DNA from: Erpobdella octoculata
Lineage: Eukaryota > Annelida > Clitellata > Hirudinida > Erpobdellidae
Reading direction: 5' to 3'
DNA length: 64,000 nucleotides
Assembly: GCA_963978895.1 (NCBI GenBank)
Contig: OZ022241.1
Coordinates: 10,782,356-10,846,355, forward strand
Under the pieces are notes generated by a model. The model ran no database searches, had not been told where the DNA came from, and was given only the letters and a program-made list of their open reading frames with translations. Shown piece after piece: positions 39,301 to 56,568 of the stretch. A program made the position numbers and the translations under genes. Positions within the stretch are counted from its first letter, which is position 1. Each line of letters starts with the position of its first letter.

Positions 39301-42300
39301 AAAGATTGAAGCTCTATTTGTTGCTGCTTCAAAGTTCTGTGTTAAAATCAAAGGCGTAGGTAGCTAGCATTGAGTTTCCAAAACCAATTTTCTTCAATCA
39401 AATGCTGAGTTAAAAACGTTTTAGGAGAATTTTCGTGAATTTATAAATTCTATTAATTATTAATGTTGCTGGACAATTTAAACAAAAGTCCTAATTTGTT
39501 ACAATACTGCTATAATACCTGATTGTAAATACACATTTTTGGGGACTTTAAGTTTGGCATGCTTGAAGTTGAAGGAAGGCGATCACAAATAAAAACTTTG
39601 CTTCAATGAATAATTATATTATTCTTCATTGTTGACTAATTCGTTTTTTAGTCGATTAATTTTACTATTTTTATTTAATAAATAATTACTGTTAACTTTA
39701 TTATTTTTTTCATTAAAAAGCAGACATCCACCAACACAGAAGTGCATGGTTAAGTATTTCCAAGTTCTCTTGCTTGGATTCCCTGATCTTTCCCCCGTCT
39801 GTACTTCCTGAGGCCAAGTCTTTCAAAATTCTTGAATCTTTGAAATAAATTAAAATAAATTAAAATAGATAAATACAGAAATATGCATCAGGCCAGTCTT
39901 TCAAGGCTCACTTCATAGCAAAAACCAACAAGCTTCAGCCACGAAGAGCAATCAAGTTTGATCCTGAATATGTTATGGACTTTATTTTATCAAACCTTCT
40001 AAGATAGTAGAAAACAGTATATTTAAGGCATTGAAAATTCAAAAAAATCCGTCGCTACAAAATTCACATGCAGTGCAACAACCAAAACTAATTAATTTCC
40101 TGTTTTTTAACTGGCTACCAATTGTTAAATTCAACCAAATTCTGTTAAAAAAGTGACTCACAGGTGCTGAAGTCATAATCTTCAAGTGGTGGCGGTCGAT
40201 AAAAAATAAAAAATTAGTGGATTTAAAATTTGAAGTCTGAAAGTCACGTGATAGTTATAATATGGACCGAACCTACCTTTCCCTTCGCTGACGATGAAAC
40301 TAACTGGATTGACCACTCCACTTCGCGTACACGTTGCCATGACAATTATAACCTTGATGTCCTTATATGGCTCTGCGGCAGGATCCACACTGGTAAAGCT
40401 GTCAGTCATCAACTTTACATGACCTGTAATTTTATTTCTACTTTTTTATTTTTCAGAGTTGAGCCGACTATTTAAAATAAATGTTTTCCATTAAAACGTA
40501 AAAATTAATAAATGTATTAAACACACATTTTTCTTTAAAACCTCACAAATTGAATTTAATAAAAAAGAAACCTTTGGCGTCAAGTAATTCCAGATTGGTC
40601 TCGCACTGTCTAAATTGTTTGGATGATTTGATGCCGAATGCGTAAATGGTTGATTCGTTGTCGTGGAGAAGACTTGCCAGGTGACCAGTAGAAATGGCGG
40701 ATCCCAGATTAATCAAAATTACGTCATCACCTTCACCCATCACGCCTTTTATGGAATGTTGAGCCAAACAGCTTGATTTGTCCTTTCCAATGAACAGTTT
40801 CGAATAAGTTTTATATCTTAATAAAATGCAAAGCTCCTTTTCGACACAGATCTTATAATTATCGGTGACTGGTGATAAAACTGTGTGAGCTTTTAAAGAC
40901 AGTGTTACCCCGTATACCGTTATAATATCAAATTCATAACAGCGTCCTCTTTTACCTTTACTGTTATCTTTATAAATAAGAAACAAACCTGTATAACAAG
41001 TTGTTTTTCTTTGATGAAAGGGGCTTCATCAAGGTATTGAACCAATTCAGCAGAGAAGAAAAGAAGATCGTAGCAGTGACGATCCACCATGTAGCTTCTG
41101 CCTTCCAATTCCTTGCTTGTTTTCACTTCTTTGAATTTTTCGTCGAACAATTTATTTTTCATTTTTTCAATTCTGCCTTTGACCAATGAAATTTCATCAA
41201 TGTCTTAATGTTTTTAAGAGCTTTTATTGTAATGCATAACGAACTGATTTAACCTAATCTTGCACTGATTGACCCAGCAGCTGACGAACATCTTCGACGC
41301 AATCTGATCGTTTTTTCGAACTGATTCAGGAAGGAACGAGTCCAGTGTGAGGACGTTTGAAGTGATGCGACACCTTCCAGAGATTGAAATTAATTTATCG
41401 TATTTTAGTGGATCAAAATCTAAACAACTTCAAGACTTATAACGAAAAAGTAAATAAATAAAATGTTCCAGAAGTACTGGAGAGTGGAGAGTCCCATAAA
41501 TCAACTGAACCAGTCCCAAGCCTGGTTAAAAGGAGGAGGGACAGTTGAAAAGATCAAATATGATCTACGACAGGAAGTACTTAGGTGCTTCCTACACACA
41601 GCTATTTCAGTCTTAAAACACCCGGTGTAAAGGACTATAAACTATTATAAAAAATAAAAATTTAATTTAGTAAAATAAAGTGCGGGACTATAGAATTATG
41701 ACAAACTTTTAGTAGATGAAAAAAGTCTAAGTATTGGAAGAGGAGTGACATGCCTCCTGTTCCACTTTCCTTACCACGCACGGGTTTTTAAAGCGCCAAA
41801 CAAAATGAATAAATAAATACATAAATAGTTGCGGTTTGGCATTTTTTCAATAAATAAAAATAAATAAATAAATAGATAATGATCATAACAGCTAATCGTG
41901 TTTTTATATACGAAACTGACCTGGCCAGAGCAGCATTGAGTTTAGTTTTATGTTTGATTATGCTCTCTTCGATGGCTTGCATATCTTCGTCTTGAACATC
42001 AGTGGACGATTGGAATCTTCTTTGAAATTTTCTTTCCATGTAGTCACACAAAATGACTACCACTTTACTCCTACTGGCTCGGTGCTAACAAGGAAAAGAC
42101 AATTGTTAATCTGTAGATTTGAAAATTATTGCCCACCACCACAAAGGCTTCTAAGACGAAACTTCTGGAGTATAATTTGTAACCCCATGTTAAATTTTGT
42201 AGAGTGAATTTTGTCTCTTTCGTTGGCATTTAAAAAATCCTTTTGGACAAATCTTGGAAATGAAAATTAATAAACTTCCCGTCATCAAACCAAGCGGAAA

Positions 42301-42949
42301 CTTGAAATAGACTCGCATCTGATGACAATGCATTCTATCAAATTTAGAAAATTTTCTAAAAAAAAGATTTTATTGTGATTTTAAAAAAATGTTTATATAT
42401 GCTTCAAGAAACAAATTCAAAATATAACAAATTTGCCGAATACTTGCTTTTTTTCTATTCTGATTTTAGCATCTCTGAATTAAAATATTGATCTCTGTCA
42501 CCATATTTGAGCATAAAATTGCGATGGCATAAGAACACGACAATAAAGTACAATGTTGTAAAATATGTCTTCATTAAACGTTAAAAAAATTTTAACATAA
42601 AAATCAAACAATGCTTTTTACGTACTTCTGGAAATTCATCAAAGAAACGTGACTTTTCAAGCATTGTATCCAAAAATGGTTCATCTTTCTTGTGAAAATT
42701 ATTAATTTTGAAATTCTTCAAAATGGGTGCAGTAGTGCATAGGTGCTTTTGATCTGAATATAAACACATCAAAATCATAAAATTAGAAACAAACTTACAT
42801 TTTAGAGATTGGAAAACAAGTTGAAAGCCCAATCGCTTTTCATTTTCAGACTCAAACATGGTGGTCATCTCGCTTTCTCCCTCCTCTTCTTTGATCGCTT
42901 TGTAGATGGTTGCCGCATGGCTGTAGATCACGTGGTTGTAAGGGCATGC
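36348..42949 (-). CDS. NSUN7: NSUN7-like putative RNA methyltransferase relative (partial at 5-prime end)
   Basis: NOL1/NOP2/Sun family; NSUN7 is linked to sperm motility in mammals and is atypical for the family. Exons: 42949-42799, 42753-42626, 42084-41921, 41373-41254, 41172-40989, 40782-40572, 40423-40277, a probable 39336-39281, and terminal 36541-36348; all but the 39.3-kb junction agree in phase. Recognisable blocks: ERKFQRR, ALAR/CRIT...[37 protein letters not shown] (in place of the SAM-binding AAPG loop), [12 protein letters not shown] (motif IV region), and [17 protein letters not shown] (motif VI). Motif VI normally reads TCS; here TRS. Spacing from CKI to HCYD equals that of vertebrate NSUN7 as I recall it. 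The first coding exon, and a short exon between 39.34 and 40.27 kb, were not found. Confidence 0.85.
37716..37785. repeat. Interstitial telomere-like repeat
   Basis: (CCATAA)n passing into (CCCTAA)n and CCCCTAACCC variants. Telomere-like motif, far too short and internal to be a chromosome end. Lies inside the NSUN7 terminal intron. Confidence 0.7.
37928..38794 (+). mobile_element. hAT deletion derivative with BED-finger relic
   Basis: Termini CAGTGTTGTTTCAGTTA and inverted ...AACTGAAACAATACTG, with exact 8-bp duplications CCGCACAC at 37920-37927 and 38795-38802. Inside, plus strand about 38255-38604, a broken BED-finger N-terminus reads [21 protein letters not shown], then [18 protein letters not shown]. 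Flanks are AACTGTAATACTAACTGAAA subterminal repeats. The catalytic domain is absent. Sits in the NSUN7 terminal intron. Confidence 0.88.
38900..39275. repeat. CCCGTA/CGGGT-rich degenerate repeat
   Basis: GC-rich borders (GGTGCGGGTCGCCCCGCCGC at the left; CCCGACCCGTAACCG/CGGGTCAGGTACGGG hairpin at the right) enclose AT-rich DNA. It looks like a decayed mobile element; class unknown. Confidence 0.35.
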
Positions 42950-43910
42950 CTGTCGTTAATAAGATGAGTTGAAGAAAGAAGTTGACCAAGACTTATAATC
43001 AAGGACTTTGACAATTTTCATTTCAGTCAGTCCTTTTAACTCAAACCATCGTAACTGGATTCTCAGACTGACATGAAGCTCATTTTTATTCCACCAGCTA
43101 CGTATAGGGGATACTGGGGAGAGTGGTGCTAAATGCCCACTGTACTGAACGGCGACTGAGGTTTATAAAAGGAGAAAAGTACAATTTAAGTTTCTAATTT
43201 TCTTTTTAAATTGTGTTTTTTGATTTTTCTTGTATGTGTTCAAATTGAGTGCTTTTTGCGCATTTTGTTTAAAAATTGCACAGTTTATTAGTTTTCAGCT
43301 AAGAAAAGTAAATATGCGATGCACAAAGTCGTCAGAAATATTCAATTCTTATAAAATACTCAAGGTTATATTTTTATAGTTTTTTAGTGAATATATGTTT
43401 GATTAATACTTTAACCTTAATTTTGGGTGCCTAATACCATAAAAATGGTAACATTCGAATTAAAATGCTCAACCATCCCAGGGGGTACTGATTGGCCACT
43501 ATATACGGTCGTGCCGAATGGCTGTAACCAAGGACTACTTAATATATATATTAAGAAGTCCATGCTATAACTATAATTTTTCCGTAGAAAACCAGCAAAC
43601 CGCAGAAAACGAGGTTTTATTCACACATCCCTTATGTTTCAGAATTCGCCGGTTTTTCATTTAATGTAAATTTTTGTTTTAAAACGACGTTTTTTTCAAT
43701 CTATAAAAAATAATTACCTTTTTAAATTAAAAAATGAAATTTTTCAAGTTTTCAAAATTTAAAAAAATGCATTGTCATGAGGAGCAAGACTATATTTCAA
43801 ATTTCAACTTGATTGGATGACGGAAAGTTTGTTAATTTTCACTTTCAAAGTTTACAAGCAAGCAAAACCGGTGAAGCTAATAAAAGGAATTGAAAAATTT
43901 ATTGAATTTG
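42950..43910. other. Presumed 5-prime intron or upstream region of the NSUN7-like gene
   Basis: No start exon could be fixed. 43600-43715 is a copy of one arm of the 36.0-kb foldback element; 43790-43830 matches words at 24.97-25.02 kb. Confidence 0.4.
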
Positions 43911-43913
43911 AAA

Positions 43914-44145
43914 GTCCGTTATATACCAATATGTCCGTTATATACCAATATGTCCGTTATATACCAATATGTCCGTTATATACCAATATGTCCGTTATAT
44001 ACCAATATGTCCGTTATATACCAATATGTCCGTTATATACCAATATGTCCGTTATATACCAATATGTCCGTTATATACCAATATGTCCGTTATATACCAA
44101 TATGTCCGTTATATACCAATATGTCCGTTATATACCAATATGTCC
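43914..44145. repeat. 19-bp tandem satellite, about 12 copies
   Basis: Unit GTCCGTTATATACCAATAT, essentially invariant. Because 19 is not a multiple of three, all three plus frames read the same 19-residue peptide polymer and stay open; this is an artefact of the unit. Confidence 0.95.
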
Positions 44146-44437
44146 AGTGATTTGGTAAACCTGTTTTTATTTCTTACTGGAAAAAATTACCAGGCAGAGC
44201 ATAAATGAAGGTTTCTGTTTACGAAGAGACCTTTCTGAGAATTTCCCGGTCAACAACGGTAACGGAGAATAAATTAATCTATATATGAACTCAACTGATG
44301 AAGCCAACCAGGGACGCAACCATCAAAAAATGGTGGGGGGAGGGCTCAATTTTGAAAAAGGGAAGAAAGCCTGTCACAGAATTTTTTTTTCAAATCAAAA
44401 CAACCAATTCTAAATAATAAAAATTAAAGATAGAACA

Positions 44438-44690
44438 GATTATTATTATTATGAGTTTGAATATCTTCAGTCTGCAATCTTTTTTTGGTATCTTTAATAA
44501 TCATATCATGTTACAATTTTAAACATATAAACTTATTTTTTAACATTTGCTTTAACTGGTTTGATACTGAGTTTGACTATCTTCAGTTTGCAGTCTTTCT
44601 TTTCTATCATTAATAAATTATTAAAGATACCAAAAAAAGATTGCAGACTGAAGATATTCAAACTCATAATAATAATAATAAATAATAATA
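44438..44690. repeat. 60-bp inverted repeat
   Basis: 44442-44503 and 44627-44690 are near-perfect inverted copies (GAGTTTGAATATCTTCAGTC type word and its complement), with a third diverged copy (GAGTTTGACTATCTTCAGTT) between them. Lies just downstream of the SAP gene stop. Confidence 0.8.
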
Positions 44691-44892
44691 AATAATAAAC
44701 ATCTTTGCACGGTTTATCGGAACTGTCTGCTTTTTCTTCTTCCTTCACATCTTTTAGATCTTTCTCAAGAAACTCTTCAAAAGGTTTTTCGAAAACACAT
44801 TCCATAAATCCAATAAATCCCTTCATCAAACTGTTATTTGATTTTACCATGACTCTTAGTCTATCTGATCTAGAATCCTCTGTGGATTCATC

Positions 44893-45960
44893 TTATTTAG
44901 AACCCTCGGTACCGTTCTCTGTTCTTGGCTCATCTTTTTCAGAGTTTTTGCTTGCTGCATTGCTATTGTTGTTTTGGAGAAGTTCATTGCCGTCATGTTT
45001 GTTTTCTTCCAAGCTACAATCGAACGTTTTCTTTTCACATTCCAACTCGGCTCTTTCGTCGGTGTCAACTTTCGTATCGTCCAGCGGATCTTTCTTCAAA
45101 TCATCGCCATCGTCTCTCAAATCAGTGTCTTCTTTTTTTGTCAAGTTAACTTTGACGTATTTCTCCATTGGAGTTTCGTCCGTTTCTAAATCCTCGGTTG
45201 CTTCATCCGAGTCAGATTCGTCACTAAAATCTGACCCTGAATATTCGGTGCTGTCGTCTGTTATGGAGGCTTCCGTTTCAGAACCGTCGCTGTATGGGTA
45301 AAAGCCATCGCTGTTATTGCCATTATTATAATCATCAGCGTCACTTTCATCATCGTTTTGCATTTCGTTTTCAACATTCTTCTCATCTTCTTTAGTTTTG
45401 TTTTCGACGTCCAAACCGACTGTATCACTGTCACCATCTTTGCATGGTTCATCTTGAGCATCTTTGCAAGGTTGATTATCATGACCGTCTTTGACAGGCA
45501 CATCATCATGACCGTCTTTGACAGGCTCATCATCATGACCATCCTTGCATGGTTCATCTTGAACATCTTTGCATGGTTCATCTTGCACATCTTTGCAAGG
45601 CTCATCACCATGACCATCCTTGCATGGTTCATCTTGTACATTCTTGCATGGTTCATCTTGACCGTCTTTTTTGTTTCCGCAATTGTTTGTGTCACCATTG
45701 AGGAGTTCAAGAAATTTCTTCCTTTCTTGCTGTGCTGCTTTGTGTGCTGCTCTGTTTTCCACCGCCATTTTATTCAGAGCCTTCAACAATTCATTTTCTG
45801 CTTCGAACTCATACTCTTCCGGATCAAACCCATTGTTCTCCAATGACGTCCGGAGGCGGTCCACGAGCTCAGACTTTCTTCCTTTATCACTGAGTTCTCG
45901 TTTTCTAAGTTCCCGCCTCAATTCGAATATCGAGAGTTCATCCAATGCTTTCAAAACCAT
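44893..45960 (-). CDS. SAP-domain protein with acidic DEPCKD repeats
   Basis: Single open frame of 355 codons. Residues about 5-40 form a SAP domain (LDELSIFELRRELRKREL, then GRKSELVDRLR), a helix-turn-helix motif that binds DNA or RNA in nuclear proteins. A charged region with an Arg/Ala/Gln helix follows, then about 9-11 imperfect copies of a 9-13-residue unit (DEPCKDVQ, DEPCKDGH), then a long Asp/Glu/Ser-rich tail. No RNA-recognition or SPRY domain is present, so it cannot be placed in the SAFB or hnRNP-U families. The ATG at 45960 directly precedes the SAP domain, supporting this start. After the TAA at 44893 the same frame continues about 70 codons and includes another KPCKDV, so the C-terminus may be truncated. 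Confidence 0.8.
   Translation of the reverse strand: MVLKALDELSIFELRRELRKRELSDKGRKSELVDRLRTSLENNGFDPEEYEFEAENELLKALNKMAVENRAAHKAAQQERKKFLELLNGDTNNCGNKKDGQDEPCKNVQDEPCKDGHGDEPCKDVQDEPCKDVQDEPCKDGHDDEPVKDGHDDVPVKDGHDNQPCKDAQDEPCKDGDSDTVGLDVENKTKEDEKNVENEMQNDDESDADDYNNGNNSDGFYPYSDGSETEASITDDSTEYSGSDFSDESDSDEATEDLETDETPMEKYVKVNLTKKEDTDLRDDGDDLKKDPLDDTKVDTDERAELECEKKTFDCSLEENKHDGNELLQNNNSNAASKNSEKDEPRTENGTEGSK
45430..45670 (-). repeat. In-gene minisatellite encoding DEPCKD units
   Basis: TTGCATGGTTCATCTTG-type words repeat at 27- to 39-bp spacing and encode the repeat of the SAP protein; spacings are multiples of three so the frame is kept. Confidence 0.8.
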
Positions 45961-46135
45961 TCTTGTATCCCACTTCTGATCACCAATGTTACGATATCAC
46001 CAAATCGTATACCGGGCTCAATAGAATGGTTTTGCAGTTTATTGGAAATTAATCAATGAAGCTTAATAAATCCTATTAATCTCTATCAATGGGAAACCGA
46101 TCGTAAAATCTGCGATATTACATAAATATTATAAA

Positions 46136-46743
46136 GGCCAAGCGGGGTTACCTGGCCTTGCCCGAGGTATTGGTTTTTCTATCGTTTTTCTCCCTCTCGC
46201 TTTATCTCTCTCTTGCTCCCGTTTCTTTCCCCGCTTAAACTTCTGCTTGAGCTCCTTTTTGCTCATCCGCTTCCTTCCCCTTTTCCGCTTGCTTTCATGT
46301 TCCCGCTAACTCCCGTTCCCGCTCGCTCTCCCGTATCCGTTCGCTCTCCCGCTTCCGCTCCTACTCTCACTCGCATTCCCAATCCCGCTTGCTTTTCCGC
46401 TCCTTTTTCCGCCTGATTTTCCGCTCCTTTATTCTTCCACTCTCTCCTAACTCCTTTTTGCCCATAAAACATAAAACAGATTTGCTAAAAACTGCTTGAA
46501 ACCTTCAAACTGTATTACCTAAACTAAATTTGAATTTTGTTACGCAATAACCTTTGATGTTCGTACATAGACATTTTTTGCCTGGAAAGTTTTTTATTCA
46601 TATTTTTTTTTATTTAAAAAATTACAAACTACCCTATGACCTTCTACTCTTTGAGACCTCCATTTCAAATTTTGTTAAATTGGTCCAGTGGTTTGGATTT
46701 GGATAGAAGACAGACAAACAGTCATTTTTATATATGTAGATTT
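46136..46743 (+). mobile_element. C/T-rich dispersed element, copy 4 (near full length)
   Basis: Head AAGCGGGGTTACCTGGCCTT, TTTTTCTATCGTTTTTCTC, CTCGCTCTCCCG array, CTCCTAACTCC, CCCATAAAACATAAAA, GTTACGCAATAACCTTTGAT, TTGGTCCAGTGGTTTGGATT and tail ACAAACAGTCATTTTTATAT. Confidence 0.72.
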
Positions 46744-48040
46744 ATAAAAATCGATTTTTTACGGTTCACATATCAATAAAATAACAGCAGATGACTATGT
46801 TTTTTTTTCAATATATCTTTCATTTTAAAACTAGATTTATCGGCAAAATAAGGTGATGAAACTGATGAGATATCTACCGATTTCTAAGCTTTTGTATAAA
46901 GATGAAGACACAAATTTAGAATTTTTATTTAAAAATATATATAGCATCTGTACTGCACATTTGGATCAAACTTCAATAAAATAAAAAATCTAGTTCTTCA
47001 AAATTAAATGAAGAAATTGATACTTAAAGCTTGAAAAAATGCGTCCATAATCTTTTCTTAATTAACAGTAATGAAAACTTGTATATTAACTACAAACCCT
47101 TTGTCAAATAATTATGAAAATTGCAACTTCTTTTAAAAGAATTTGATTTGTGACCATTCAGTACTAGAGGGTGGCCCTTCAGTATAAGAGGGTGGCCATT
47201 CAGTACTAACAGGTTGTACTGAATGGCAGCGTCAATTTTTAGAAGAGGCTGCGTTATTTACTGTTTTTTAAGAAACCGTATTTTTTTAGATATATTGATG
47301 CACATTATTTAGTAGTGATATGCATCTTAGTTGATTATGTAAGACATTAGAGATAGTCCCTCAAAAATGACGGATTTTTTAAAATCCTATTATATATTAT
47401 TTTGCAATGGCAGCGCCACCTTTTTTTTATCTTTATGACTGACATTGTACAGTTCGTAATTACTTTTATTACACGCCTGCGTGCACTAATTTTTATCAAC
47501 TGCTGACTGCTGACCACTGCGGCCGCCGCGTTATGCGAAATTGCTAACATACATACATACATACAGACATAGGAAATTATGTATGTAGATGTTTTATTCT
47601 ATCACGTTGTATCGCGATTCTTGTATAATTGAGTTGAATATACAAGTGTGAACAAACGTGGTCATTCAGTACTGCTCTTCCCAATTATTCTTTTGACATT
47701 ATTTGTTTTTAATCTATTCTTATTATAATAAGACTTTATAGCGCATTTTTGGAAACTTGTTTCTAAAAAGGCAGCACTTTGGCTGGCTGGTGAGGAAAAT
47801 AAACTGAAAAACTAGACATCGTAGAATACAGATTTTTTTTTTCAGATTTGTGCAACAAAGTTATTCCGGAGCATTATTTTTTATTTTTCTCTACTGTTAT
47901 TATTTGTTTCTTAGGTACAAATCAAAATTTTGACTCCAAGCCTCTCAGCTGTCTAACACAATTAATAATAATAAATTTAAATTATCGGTAATATTAGTCA
48001 ATTAAATTATAAAACTGACATAATTAATATAAAAACCAAC
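46744..48040. other. Gene-free spacer
   Basis: No exon supported. 47155-47230 repeats GGTGGCC(A/C)TTCAGTA three times, matching a related word at 47657-47672. Confidence 0.45.
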
Positions 48041-48042
48041 AA

Positions 48043-48508
<466 letters not shown>

Positions 48509-48909
48509 AATTTATAAAAGATAAAAAAAGGTAAGCTTTTTAATGCAGAATCAAAAATGCGTTGAAGTCCCTTCGATATAAAAAGAAGAATTTCGTAATT
48601 TTTAAAACTGAATAGCTAAACGGTGATCCGGGTTTATTTTACCTGATTTATAGAAATTGGCAGCTAGCATCCTTCTTTAAAACATAACAGATATTCTTAC
48701 GGTTTTCTCCCACATCTATTTTTTGTTTTTTAGTGAGTTGTTTCGATCTATTAAATTCTATAAAAAAAACTACATCAATACAGAAATTGAAAACATAATG
48801 TTTTGCAGCCATTTGCAGCACTAGCCTATGTTAATTTCATCTAACTGCCCCGATAGGTAGCCATCACGAGTGTCACCACAGAAAATTCGAATCGCATTCT
48901 TAAGCTTAC

Positions 48910-49210
48910 CTCGTTTATAAAGAATCCACGAATGAATTTATTGTATTCATCGTTGTTTTTATTTCCAATGACGCAGAAGTAAGGAGGAACCACGTCATGG
49001 TTGGTGATGGTGTTAAAAAAAGCTTCCTTGTCGTTATTCACAGTCGAGGGTCCAAAGGCCATGTTCTCAAAAAAACATGCCACGCTCATGTGGTTTGCAC
49101 TGGAGCTCAATTGCAAACTGGAATGTTCCATGTCGGTGAAAATCTTTTCAAGAAAATAATCGCAACTGATTGGCAAAAAAATGAGTTCACAATCAGGCAA
49201 GCAGGCGAAT
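48910..49210 (-). CDS. Internal exon of an unidentified gene
   Basis: A 301-bp exon with an acceptor ending TGTAAG before 49210 and a strong GAG/GTAAGC donor after 48910; entry phase 2, exit phase 0. It encodes 100 residues of balanced, protein-like composition: FACLPDCELIFLPISC, TDMEHSSLQLSSSANHM, VVPPYFCVIGNKNNDEY. I do not recognise the family. The lack of stops, the coding bias and the strong donor support a genuine exon. Partner exons were not identified; the gene is minus strand, between the SAP gene and the chimeric CBP-like gene. Confidence 0.5.
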
Positions 49211-49549
49211 CTTACATATTAAATTAATGTTTTTATTCTCAACGATTGCGTGACAACGCGCTGGAAAAAGGCCAAGATATAATTGCAGTAATTATATCTC
49301 ATCTATAAAATCATTTATGCAGTAGGTACCTTTTTGAGCAGCGCCTTGCTGTACATTAATCAATTTCGGAGTAGTGTAAGCAGAATTCTGAGTGGATTAT
49401 GCGAGCGGAGCAGTCGGAAAGTCTGGTTAGCTGTGACATGGAGAAATAGGATGAAAGTAAAAGTTGTAAAGGACTTCAGGTGCGATGCGCGGGTGAGTCC
49501 GCTATAGTTGAATACGACACGAGACCCGGGAGGGATAGGAATCCGAGCA

Positions 49550-49980
49550 CGGAAATCGCGATTTCTCAGAAGCGGTACCAGCCAGCGACCTGAGATTTTA
49601 CAGGTACAGGGGGGTCAATGAGACCTACTTTCGTTGCCGACCGGAAATCTGTGCGACCATGCCCACTTCCGCTTTTGGGCTATAAACGCTTGAGGATTAA
49701 ACGTCGAATATCTCCTGAACCACGTGACCTGGAAAAACCAAACTTAAAAGGAACATAGGAATCCATGAACCCTAACTCGTGTTGAATCGCAAAATCACGT
49801 GACTTCCGGTTCCGGAGTTATGAGCGCTCGAGAATGGGTACCCTGGATTCGGCACTATTTTTTGCGCCACGCTACAGCCACCCCATCAGGCGAAACGGAG
49901 CTGCACTCTACATAAGAAGACGACCCCTGAATGGGACCATCTGATGGGGAAAGAATTTTTTTGAATTTGTATTCGGGATA
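49550..49980. other. GC- and CpG-richer non-coding block
   Basis: Higher GC than its surroundings with many CG words and two CACGTGAC motifs (about 49720 and 49796). No stable open frame and no repeat partner in the window. Confidence 0.35.
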
Positions 49981-50199
49981 TGGATTTATGGGCGTTCAAA
50001 GACGGCGGTTTTTTTTTTCAATTTTGGATAAGTATAGTGAAATGGTCTGTAAGTTTGCACTTTCCTTTATTCGTGAATGGAATTGAGTCCGAATTCGCCA
50101 AGTGTATTGGTTCCTTTTATGCGTGAAAACAAATTTTATATAAAGCAAAAATTTGTTGCTTTACTTGTTCGTATCTGTCAAAAGCGGCAACTCTTAGGG

Positions 50200-50358
50200 T
50201 GCCGGGAGCAAAAAGGCAATCGTGAGCGAGAAAGCGACCGAGAGCGGGAAAGTGACCGGGAACGGGAGAGCGAACGGGAGCGTGAGAACAAGCGGGGGAG
50301 GAAACGGGAACGAGAAAAACGATAGAAAACCCCCGGGCAACGCCGGTAACCCGCTAGT
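50200..50358 (-). mobile_element. C/T-rich dispersed element, copy 6 (fragment)
   Basis: GAGCGAGAAAGCGACCG array, AACGATAGAAAACC, CCCGGGCAACGCCGGTAACC head, CCGCTAGT end. Confidence 0.6.
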
Positions 50359-50704
50359 CTCTAATAAATTACAAAACCATTCTAAGAACAGTTTACGATT
50401 AGCAATAACCCTAACCTGTCCAAATACCTTGGTTGAGCTACCAAATGCTACACTACGATGCAACCACTTTCGAAAGCATTCGGCTGTATCCAGAATAAAA
50501 TAGTCAATTCATTGTTTTGTCATTAACCAGTATTTTGTTTCAAGAACAGATTTGTTCATAACCTTTAAAAACTCAGTTAAGTTCCCTCCAGTAACATAAA
50601 TTCAATGCGAATTTGAATACATGGAAAACACAAAATTATAACATATTAACATAGGATCAAGTTAGCAGATGATCACAAAATAAACTGTTTTCTACAAAAT
50701 ATAA

Positions 50705-54578
<3,874 letters not shown>

Positions 54579-54843
54579 TAAACGAAATTTAATAAAAAAC
54601 TACAAGAGCAATATATATACATGAATATATATGGCAATATATATATTTCAACCAGTGATGTGCCAGTGATGCTTCCCCCAAATAAATGTTACCAAGGGGT
54701 TCGCATTCGCAGTGAATAATTTCTAACATTTTTTAATAATAATATTTTTATTGAAATATTATTTAACAGAGTAGCACACTAGTTGATGAATATTAAACTA
54801 TCGATCATATTCACTAATTGGAATATTCATGTTTATTAATTGG

Positions 54844-56460
<1,617 letters not shown>

Positions 56461-56465
56461 TTTTT

Positions 56466-56520
56466 TACCACTCTGTTGGTATAGCGGTATAAGCGTTCGC
56501 CTGTAGATTTTAAGGTTGGC
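56466..56520 (+). repeat. Possible tRNA-derived SINE remnant
   Basis: TTGGTATAGCGGTATAAGCG followed by TTCGCCTGTA resembles the 5-prime half and anticodon arm of a tRNA-like sequence, but no B box follows. Not a functional tRNA. Confidence 0.25.
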
Positions 56521-56568
56521 ATTTAATTTAATTTGATAATTTTTTAACGTGGCATAATGTCAGTGTTG

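Noticed and set aside
44705..45979. Plus-strand Ser/Phe-rich frames over the SAP gene
   Set aside because: Antisense shadows; the SAP domain reads on the minus strand.
56466..56520. Functional tRNA gene
   Set aside because: Only a 5-prime half-like sequence; no T arm or acceptor pairing.
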